The notes under the pieces were generated by a model. It saw only the letters and a list, made by a program, of their open reading frames with translations. It had not been told where the DNA came from and did not search any database. A stretch of 31,104 nt of DNA, taken from Campylobacterales bacterium. GTDB lineage: Bacteria; Campylobacterota; Campylobacteria; Campylobacterales; SZUA-545. Both the position numbers and the translations under genes were made by a program. Shown one piece after another: positions 25,135 through 31,104 of this stretch. The stretch covers positions 1 through 31,104 of the forward strand of contig JAOXRY010000039.1 in NCBI GenBank assembly GCA_025800305.1, given 5' to 3'. The first letter of the stretch is position 1. Every line of letters starts with the position of its first letter.

Positions 25135-25689
25135 TTAGTACGCTGCTGTTAGAAGTTTATACCATCTTCTACCATCAACTTTAACTTCCATCTCAACCTG
25201 GCAAAGACCATCACTATATTGAGTTTCCATGACTTCTGCACCTCTTACGATACTTCTAAGTCTTGTTCTAAGAACAGAAGATTGGATCACCGCGTCTCTT
25301 ACTGTATCTTTTGCTTCAATTTCTAAACCATGGAGTTTCTCTCCAAGCTGTCTGTACGCATCTAAGATTGCAGATCTTTTTGCTAGTGCAATTGCTTGGG
25401 CTTTTGATTGTGTACCTTCTGGTGCAACACCTAAACCAATTGCTCTTAAAGTGATAATATTTGTTGGTTTTAATGTTGGTGCATTTGGAATTAGAAACTC
25501 ATCTGTTTCCATTTCATCTTCTTCAATCATTGGCATTTCAATACTGTTTTTCTTCACAACACTAAAAGTTGATTTTTGTTGAGGAGCAATCTCTTCAACA
25601 GTAATTGAAGGAGCTTCAGCAAGTACAAAACTCTCTATTGCAAATACAGAGAATAGTAAAAGTGAAAGTTTTTTGCTTATTTTATTCAT
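25135..25689 (-). CDS. LPP20-family exported protein
   Basis: Secreted protein of 184 residues with an N-terminal signal peptide (KISKK, hydrophobic run, VLA cleavage near residue 24). There is no lipobox cysteine, so it is likely periplasmic rather than lipid-anchored, unlike Helicobacter LPP20. Residues about 80-180 match the LPP20 fold: RAIGLGVAPEGTQSKAQA, a helical segment with RSAILDAYRQLGEKL, then strands VRGAEVME and CQVEMEVKVDG. Relatives in Campylobacterota include FlgP-like outer-membrane-associated proteins. AGGA precedes ATG 25687-25689. It is the first gene of the unit with recQ and diverges from an OmpR-type regulator. Confidence 0.8.
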   Translation of the reverse strand: MNKISKKLSLLLFSVFAIESFVLAEAPSITVEEIAPQQKSTFSVVKKNSIEMPMIEEDEMETDEFLIPNAPTLKPTNIITLRAIGLGVAPEGTQSKAQAIALAKRSAILDAYRQLGEKLHGLEIEAKDTVRDAVIQSSVLRTRLRSIVRGAEVMETQYSDGLCQVEMEVKVDGRRWYKLLTAAY

Positions 25690-25778
25690 TGGTTTGGTCC
25701 TAATTTGGTTTAGTTGCTAAGTTTACTATCGGACGATTAGGTATAATTTTTTAATTATTTTACTTAGGATTATGAAAA
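25690..25778. promoter_or_regulatory. Divergent control region, LPP20 gene and OmpR-type regulator
   Basis: This 89-base space holds the promoters for both directions. On the plus strand TATAAT at 25742-25747 is a good -10 for the regulator gene. On the minus strand TTATAC (about 25741-25746) overlaps it and could serve the LPP20 gene. The two polymerases would thus compete. CGGACG/TCGTCC near 25723-25730 is unusually GC-rich for the region. Confidence 0.45.
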
Positions 25779-26432
25779 TTGCTTAAGATTTTGGTACTTG
25801 AAGATGATGAACTTTTTGCAGGAACCCTCAAAGACTTCCTTGAAGAAGAAGAGTTTAATGTAACAGTTGTCCACACAGGAGAAGATGCTGAGGATAAAGC
25901 TTATGAAGAAAACTTTGATCTTTTTATTTTAGATATTAACCTTCCTGGAATTAGTGGTTTTGATGTAACTAAAACCATTAGAGAAAACAAAAAAGAGAAG
26001 CCTATTTTATTTCTTACCTCAGCAAGGGATAAAGAGACACTTTTAAAATCCTTTGAGATAGGTGGAGATGAGTTTTTGACAAAGCCTGTTGATTTTGATG
26101 AACTTCTAGTTCGTATCCACGCTCTTTTAAGAAGAAGTAAAAAAAGCGGCAAACTAAAACTTTTTGATGGTTTTACCTTTGATATGACCCAATCTACCCT
26201 TTATAAAGATGAAAAAATTGTAGAAATTGGAAATAAAAGTGCCACACTTCTTAGACTCTTTTTGGAAAACAGTGATAAGGTCGTTACCAAAAACATGATT
26301 GAAGAAGAACTCTATTCTGGACAAGAGTATAGCGAGGGCTCTGTAAGAGTTTATGTTACAGGAATCAATAACGCCTTTGGAAAAAAAGTAATCACAAATG
26401 TCCGAGGGGTAGGATACAAATTTGAAAAATAG
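25779..26432 (+). CDS. OmpR/PhoB-family response regulator
   Basis: DNA-binding response regulator of 217 residues. The receiver has Asp9-Asp10, phospho-acceptor Asp52 (FILDINLPGISG), Thr80 and Lys102 (LTKPVDF). The C-terminal winged helix (about 125-217) ends in the usual VRGVGYKFEK. The start is the TTG at 25779-25781, nine bases after AGGA; the ATG at 25772 is out of frame, ends after four codons and is too close to AGGA. It overlaps the kinase gene that follows by 11 bases, which marks the two as a pair. Confidence 0.95.
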   Translation: MLKILVLEDDELFAGTLKDFLEEEEFNVTVVHTGEDAEDKAYEENFDLFILDINLPGISGFDVTKTIRENKKEKPILFLTSARDKETLLKSFEIGGDEFLTKPVDFDELLVRIHALLRRSKKSGKLKLFDGFTFDMTQSTLYKDEKIVEIGNKSATLLRLFLENSDKVVTKNMIEEELYSGQEYSEGSVRVYVTGINNAFGKKVITNVRGVGYKFEK

Positions 26433-27270
26433 TGAACATGAATTAATAGTTAGTACGCTGATTCTCTTTCTTTTTTGCAACTTGATCATTTTCTTTTTTA
26501 TCCTTGAAACACTACGTTTTTTAGGATTCACACCAGAGAATCTAATGATTGCTATGGGACTTGCTCTTATTATCGCAGGAGGTTTTGGATACTTAATCGC
26601 TAAACACGCTATTGCCTTTTCTGTCTCTACCCATATGATGCTAAGAAAACTAACAAAAAATATTCTTCATGAATTAAATATCCCAGTCTCAACTATTAAA
26701 GGAAATGTCCATCTTTTAAAAAGAAAAGAGGAGAATGAAACCTCTTTAAAAAGGCTGGAGAGAATCGAAAAGGCCAGTGACTCTTTGATTGAACTTTATG
26801 AGGAGTTGGAGTATGTCATTAAAAAAGAGATTAAAGCTGTTGAAAAAGAAGAGATAGATTTGGATAAGTTTATAGAAGAAAGGGTTGAACTTTTTGATGG
26901 GGTTAATGAAGAGATTGAAATCATAAAAGATCTTGAACCAACAACAATAACAACAGATCTTCAAGGGCTAAAACATGCTGTTGATAATCTTATTTCCAAT
27001 GCTATTAAATATAATAACAACAAAGGATCTGTGATTATCACTCTCAAAGATAAAAAACTCTTTATTCAAGATAGTGGTATTGGAATTGAAGCAGATAAGA
27101 TTGCCTATATTTTCAATAGATACTACCAAGAAGACAAGACAAAACAAGGAGAAGGAATTGGACTTAGTCTTGTAAAATCTTTTTGTGATGAAAATAAAGT
27201 AGAGATAAAAATAGTCTCAAATAAAGAGAGTGGGACAACCTTTATACTGGACTTTTCTACTGTTTTGTAA
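26422..27270 (+). CDS. Minimal membrane sensor histidine kinase
   Basis: Cognate kinase of the preceding OmpR-type regulator, 282 residues. Two membrane helices (about 9-30 and 41-62) are joined by only about ten residues, so there is no periplasmic sensor domain and no HAMP. The H-box is ILHELNIPVSTIKGN (His83), N-box DNLISNAIKYNN (Asn193), DSGIG (217-221) and GEGIGLSL (243-250). Such kinases sense signals in the membrane or via a partner protein. The start is TTG 26422-26424 within the regulator's last codons; the next Met lies in helix 2. It ends convergently with the hybrid kinase, overlapping by 14 bases. Confidence 0.92.
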   Translation: MKNSEHELIVSTLILFLFCNLIIFFFILETLRFLGFTPENLMIAMGLALIIAGGFGYLIAKHAIAFSVSTHMMLRKLTKNILHELNIPVSTIKGNVHLLKRKEENETSLKRLERIEKASDSLIELYEELEYVIKKEIKAVEKEEIDLDKFIEERVELFDGVNEEIEIIKDLEPTTITTDLQGLKHAVDNLISNAIKYNNNKGSVIITLKDKKLFIQDSGIGIEADKIAYIFNRYYQEDKTKQGEGIGLSLVKSFCDENKVEIKIVSNKESGTTFILDFSTVL

Positions 27271-29197
27271 TATTTTCTTGAACTTTTATATACTCAATGA
27301 TTTTTGAAGGATCAATAGGTTTATCAAAGCATTTAATATTAATAAGCTCCAATTTCTCTCTTACTTCCAAATCATCTCCATAAGAACTCACCGCAATAAA
27401 AAGCGTTGGTGTTTTTGCAACTTTTTTCGCATAAGAGATAAGCTCAAACCCATCAATATCAGGCATAATAAGATCTGTAACAACCACATCAAAATCAATA
27501 TCTTCCAATAATAACTTTGCTTCATTGGCACTATATGCCTTATAACAGGTTTGAAATTGATGTCTAAAGATTCTATGAAGATTATCAGTAATTGATACAT
27601 CATCATCGACAACTAGAATGGCTTTTTCTATTTTCCTTGTCTCTTTATAAACTTCAATATTAAACTCTAATCCATCTTGGTGATTTTTACAACTTAGCTT
27701 TCCACCTATACTCTCTTCTATAATTAACTTAGAAATATAAAGTCCAATACCAGTTCCTTCTTCTTTTGTAGTAAAGTGAGGCTTAAAAATATTGTCTAAA
27801 ACCTTTTGAGATTTTATTCCTTCACCATTATCTTTAATCACTATAGAGATCCTATCAAAATGTTCAGCGACATTTATATTAATAAACCCTTTATATGAAG
27901 GATCATCTTCCATTAAAGAGACAATGGCATCTTTAGCATTGTTGATGATATTAATGAGAACTTGTTTAAATTCATTTTCATTTTTTACAATGGAAATATC
28001 ATCACCTGAAACTTCTACATGAATTCTCTTTTTTACCAATTGAGGTTTTAATATCTCTAATACTTTTTCAATAGAGTTTCTAATACCAAATGTTGTTTTT
28101 ATCTTATTAGGAGAGAAAAAGTTTTTAAAGTCATTTATTGTATCTGTCATAAAACGGATTTTTTCTTCTATTTTTCCCTCATATCTGTTAATGTAAGTCT
28201 CGTCTAGTTCTCCATCTTCATAGGCAAATTGAAGAGTCTGAGCTTGTAAAGAGATGGCATTTAAAGGCTGTTTCCATTGATGGGCAATAGCTCCTATCAT
28301 CTCACCCATTGCTGCCATTTTAGATTGTTGGATCATTAGCTTCTCCTGATCCATTCGTTTCTCTAACTCATTCTTAATTCTATTTTCTAAAGTATTTTTA
28401 TAAGTTTCAAGATCTGTTATATCTGTTAATGTGATAACGTATAACTCTTTATTTTCTTGATGAACTTTAGAAGCTGATATACTAAAATAAAAAATAAATT
28501 CTGAAAGCTCTACTGCTACTTTATAGTCATTTGACTCTGTTATTTTTTCAATCCAAGAATCATTTTCTACATCATCTTCTGTAATATAGTTTTTTCTATG
28601 GACATTGATAAAAGTATTACAGACACAACCATATTTTTCTTTAAACTCTTGAGTGTTTCTTACATCAATAAAATATTCAAAAAGAGTATTATTTGTGTGA
28701 CGTATCTCTTTTCCATCTGACAAAATAATAATACTTCTAGAGGAGTTTAAAATGTCATAAAGATACTCTTCATTATGTTGTTGAATAACAGCCATTCTTT
28801 TTATCTCACTAATATCTTTAAAAGTTACAATAAAATAAGAGATTTCATCTTGATTAAAAACTTCCTTTATAGAGGATTCAAACCAAGCTACATCATGTTT
28901 TTCTCTAACAATTCCTAAAACTTTACAGAAGTGTTGATGTGGGTTTTTAATCCCTAAGATCCCTGGGTGTTCGTCTAATGATATTTTCTGATTATCTTCA
29001 TTTATAGTATTTAAATTAAGGTTTTCATAGGAAATATTTAATAGTTTCTCTTTACTTGATTGTAAAATTTTTACCATTGTGTCATTAATCTGGATAATCT
29101 TTCCTAGAGAATCAAGAATTATAATGCCATCAGAAATAGAGTTATAGATGGTTTCAAATATATTTTTTTCACCTGAAGTTAAAGAAGGTATTGCCAA
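27257..29197 (-). CDS. Soluble PAS-PAS hybrid histidine kinase with C-terminal receiver
   Basis: A 646-residue cytoplasmic kinase without membrane helices. Order: PAS 1 (about 10-130), PAS 2 (about 140-262) containing a C-x-C pair (GCVCNTF, Cys191/193), a coiled coil (265-295), H-box IAHQWKQPLNAI (His306), N-box INIINNAKDAI (Asn420), DNGEG (456-460), GTGIGLYISKLII, and a receiver (526-640) with Asp531-533, phospho-acceptor Asp575 and Lys626. A terminal receiver suggests either a phosphorelay or self-inhibition. The start is TTG 29195-29197, the only start before PAS 1, with AGGGAG six bases upstream. That ribosome site lies in the 3' arm of a hairpin (29200-29232), and an extended -10 lies within and beyond its 5' arm. 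Confidence 0.92.
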   Translation of the reverse strand: MAIPSLTSGEKNIFETIYNSISDGIIILDSLGKIIQINDTMVKILQSSKEKLLNISYENLNLNTINEDNQKISLDEHPGILGIKNPHQHFCKVLGIVREKHDVAWFESSIKEVFNQDEISYFIVTFKDISEIKRMAVIQQHNEEYLYDILNSSRSIIILSDGKEIRHTNNTLFEYFIDVRNTQEFKEKYGCVCNTFINVHRKNYITEDDVENDSWIEKITESNDYKVAVELSEFIFYFSISASKVHQENKELYVITLTDITDLETYKNTLENRIKNELEKRMDQEKLMIQQSKMAAMGEMIGAIAHQWKQPLNAISLQAQTLQFAYEDGELDETYINRYEGKIEEKIRFMTDTINDFKNFFSPNKIKTTFGIRNSIEKVLEILKPQLVKKRIHVEVSGDDISIVKNENEFKQVLINIINNAKDAIVSLMEDDPSYKGFININVAEHFDRISIVIKDNGEGIKSQKVLDNIFKPHFTTKEEGTGIGLYISKLIIEESIGGKLSCKNHQDGLEFNIEVYKETRKIEKAILVVDDDVSITDNLHRIFRHQFQTCYKAYSANEAKLLLEDIDFDVVVTDLIMPDIDGFELISYAKKVAKTPTLFIAVSSYGDDLEVREKLELINIKCFDKPIDPSKIIEYIKVQENITKQ

Positions 29198-29199
29198 AA

Positions 29200-29232
29200 A
29201 ATCTCCCTGTAACTGTTTCCTACAGAGAGATT
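29200..29232 (-). terminator. 12-bp hairpin with T-run over the hybrid-kinase ribosome site
   Basis: Minus-strand AATCTCTCTGTA pairs with TACAGGGAGATT (one T-G wobble) around a nine-base loop and runs into six T. It would act as a rho-independent terminator for transcripts arriving from glmS. The 3' arm also contains AGGGAG, the ribosome site of the hybrid kinase, whose TTG start lies in the T-run, so an intact hairpin would also block its translation. Confidence 0.6.
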
Positions 29233-29238
29233 ATAGCA
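29230..29238 (-). promoter_or_regulatory. Extended -10 promoter for the hybrid kinase
   Basis: The minus strand reads TGCTATAAT, a perfect extended -10 (TG-N-TATAAT). Transcription would begin near 29221-29223, so this RNA would lack the 5' arm of the hairpin at 29200-29232 and keep the ribosome site open. Confidence 0.65.
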
Positions 29239-29247
29239 TGTTTATAT

Positions 29248-29284
29248 TATTCTACAGTAACACTTTTTGCAAGGTTTCTAGGCA
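29248..29284 (-). repeat. Duplicate of the glmS 3' end, copy 2
   Basis: These 37 bases are identical to 29376-29412, the last codons of glmS (PRNLAKSVTVE). Read on the minus strand, the copy is preceded by an open frame of about 30 codons unrelated to GlmS and ends in TAA. The spacing between copies is 128 bp. It is probably non-coding debris or a target-site copy. Confidence 0.8.
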
Positions 29285-29326
29285 ATTTATTATTAATTGT
29301 CTCCTTTTTCCTGAGCAAAGCATCAG

Positions 29327-29365
29327 AAAAAATTCCTCTCACTAAAGCTACTGCTTTGCAGAGAG
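29327..29365 (-). terminator. Imperfect hairpin and T-run just after glmS
   Basis: On the minus strand CTCTC/GAGAG and AAAGC/GCTTT form a two-part stem separated by a 3x3 mismatch, with loop AGTA, followed by GGAATTTTTTC. It lies 10 bases beyond the glmS stop and is the first terminator candidate for glmS. Confidence 0.45.
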
Positions 29366-29374
29366 TCAATATGC

Positions 29375-31098
29375 CTATTCTACAGTAACACTTTTTGCAA
29401 GGTTTCTAGGCATATCGACGTCATTTCCAAGTCTGATTGAGATCTCCATAGAAAGGATTTGAACAACAATCATCATCTCAAAAAATTCCAACATTGGATG
29501 GTTAGTTTTAGCTGTTTTAATCAAGTCATCAGCCAAATCAAAATCAGTAGGAGTAATTGCACATATTGTACTATCTCTTGCACTTAACTCTTCCACGTTG
29601 CTTCTTGTTTTGTCATATAACAGAGTTTCAGGCATAAGAGCAATTGTAAAAAGTTCGCTATCCACTAAGGCAATAGGTCCATGTTTCATCTCGCCACTTG
29701 GGTAACCTTCTGCATGAAGATAGCTGATCTCTTTTAGTTTTAAGGCACCCTCTAATGCAAGTGGAAAGAAGAGATCTCTTCCAATAAAGAAGAAACCATG
29801 CCCATGTAAGTATCTCTTAGAGAGTCTATGAATCCTGTTTCTTAGGTTTTCATCAACTTTTGTTACATCTTTGATTTTTCCAATTGCTTTAATCTCTTTT
29901 TTTAGATCTTCTAAGCTGATTCTATTTTTCACTTGCCCAACATAAAGAGCTAAAAGCCAAAGAACTGTTACTTGTGCAGAAAAAGCTTTTGTTGAAGCAA
30001 CACCTTTTTCAATTCCAGCACGTGTTAGAAGTGTCGCATCTGATTCTCTAACAATTGAACTGTTATCAACATTGCAAATAGCCAGAGTCTTAAGTCCTGC
30101 TTTTTTTGCCATTTTTAGAGCCTCTAAAGTATCTGCTGTCTCACCACTTTGGCTAATAACGACAAATAGTTCATTTTGTCTAAGAACAGGATCTTTATAT
30201 CTAAACTCACTGGCAATCTCAACTGTTGTTTTCACTTTAGCAAGTCTTCCAAAAAGATAACTGGCAGTAAGCCCTGCGTGATAACTTGTCCCACATGCAC
30301 AGATTGTTATATCTTCAATTCCAACAAAAAAGTCATCATCAATCTCATCAAATAGGACTTTTTCAGAATCTACTCTTCCTAAAATGGTGTCATTTAATAC
30401 ATTTGTTTGCTCATAGATCTCTTTTTCCATAAAGAAAGTAAAGCCTTCTTTTTGAGCTGTAAATTTACTTGTTGCTAAAGCTTTTTTTACAAATGTAGTC
30501 TCTTGCCCATTTTCAAAAACTTTGATTTCATCTATGGTTACATAACCATATGTATTATCTTCTAAGTAAATTGCTTCACTTGCTAGACCAATTAAAGGAG
30601 CGTCAGAAGAAGCAAAGAAAACTTCACCTTTTTCAGTTCCAATTTGAAGAGGAGAACCTTTTTTAGCAAAGAAAATCTTTCCATCATCTTTTTCAGTTAT
30701 AAGCAAAATAGCGTAAGCTCCATCAACACTCTCAATCACTTTTTCAAATGCCTGAAAGCTATCTTTTGTCTCTTCAAAAAACTTATCAAAAAGATGAACC
30801 ATTACCTCTGTATCTGTTTGGCTTAAAAATTTATTTTCAGAAAACTCTTTTTTTAGCTCTCCATAGTTTTCAATAATCCCATTATGAACAACATGGGCAT
30901 TCATGGAGCTATGAGGGTGAGCATTTAGCTCTGTTGGTTTTCCATGGGTTGCCCATCTTGTGTGCCCAATTCCCACACCAAACTCTTTTGTTTCAAAATT
31001 TTCTGTTTTGTCTCTTAAATTTACCAGTTTCCCAACTGCTTTAAAAGCGTGAATTCCATCTTTTTCTTGTACAGCAATACCAGCAGAGTCATATCCTC
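29375..31098 (-). CDS. glmS: Glutamine-fructose-6-phosphate aminotransferase, 5' end missing
   Basis: Makes glucosamine-6-phosphate for cell-wall and LPS synthesis. About 573 of some 600 codons are present. The glutaminase domain shows GYDSAGIAV, GHTRWATHGKPTELNAHPH and a family-type NGIIENY. Two SIS domains follow (CGTSYHAGLTA, SQSGETADTLEALKMAK; EGYPSGEMKHGPIAL), and the C terminus is DVDMPRNLAKSVTVE. The N-terminal catalytic cysteine and about 29 residues lie beyond the contig. An apparent in-frame TGA at 31097-31099 arises where foreign bases begin at 31099 and is not a real stop. The last 37 bases are duplicated downstream. Confidence 0.96.
29376..29412 (-). repeat. glmS 3' end, copy 1 of the 37-bp repeat
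   Basis: This is the genuine glmS copy, encoding PRNLAKSVTVE and the first base of the stop-side sequence. In enterobacteria this end of glmS is the TnsD-binding part of the Tn7 attachment site. The second copy lies at 29248-29284. Confidence 0.8.
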
Positions 31099-31104
31099 AG
31101 ATCG
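31099..31104. other. Probable sequencing-adapter remnant at contig end
   Basis: AGATCG equals the first six bases of the common Illumina adapter. The conserved GlmS frame (R-G-Y-D-S-A-G) breaks exactly here, with TGA in place of the conserved arginine codon. The window therefore ends at a contig end with untrimmed adapter. Confidence 0.6.

Noticed and set aside
25772..25786. Possible frameshift or upstream mini-ORF (ATG, four codons, stop) at the OmpR-type regulator
   Set aside because: The TTG at 25779 has correct AGGA spacing and gives a complete receiver, and the ATG is only two bases from AGGA.
29148..29388. Plus-strand open frames of about 65 codons near the glmS end
   Set aside because: They are antisense to the glmS tail and its duplicate, with no ribosome site or family.
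29375..29412. Resident Tn7-like element next to glmS
   Set aside because: No tns genes, terminal repeats or cargo are present in the sequence downstream of glmS.

Overview
The window looks like a draft-genome contig from an AT-rich Campylobacterota bacterium (Arcobacter or Sulfurimonas type). Supporting signs are a MutS7-type MutS with a C-terminal HNH domain, carboxynorspermidine decarboxylase (NspC), histidine kinases with the H-box IAHQWKQPLN, an LPP20-family periplasmic protein and very compact, overlapping genes. The placement comes from reading the proteins, not from a database search. Both ends are cut. The right end stops inside glmS and its last six bases match the start of an Illumina adapter. 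Near the left end (418-426) two unrelated genes, both lacking their 5' ends, abut head to head.

Layout. 1-1733: fragment of a DMT/EamA transporter (-) joined to a 5'-truncated sensor kinase (+). 1730-7095 (-): five overlapping genes reading DUF523/DUF1722 protein, CPD photolyase, FAD-dependent phytoene-desaturase-like oxidoreductase, LytS-like kinase, LytTR regulator. This looks like a light/UV-response operon with its own two-component system. 7173-12481 (-): thiE, a membrane sensor kinase and mutS7 with HNH. 12482-12892: a gene-free, hairpin-rich spacer with a strong terminator and two possible micro-ORFs.

12893-22737 is a defence and addiction region: type III restriction-modification (res, mod) with a divergent 63-residue helix-turn-helix gene and palindromic operators between them; hipBA with three operator repeats exactly 50 bp apart; nspC (core polyamine gene); and a one-polypeptide restriction-modification-specificity enzyme. 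22850-25689 (-): LPP20-like exported protein, recQ and a 69-residue unknown protein. 25779-27270 (+): OmpR-type regulator and minimal membrane kinase. 27257-29197 (-): soluble PAS-PAS hybrid kinase. 29375-end (-): glmS.

The points most worth checking are the photolyase operon carrying LytS/LytTR, the self-contained control region of the type III system, the 50-bp-spaced hip operators, a duplicated 37-bp glmS 3' end (the region that serves as the Tn7 target in other bacteria), and a hairpin that could both terminate glmS transcription and hide the ribosome site of the hybrid kinase unless transcription starts at an internal promoter. All six two-component genes with a visible true 5' end start with TTG or GTG. 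No tRNA, rRNA, CRISPR array, insertion sequence or prophage was seen.
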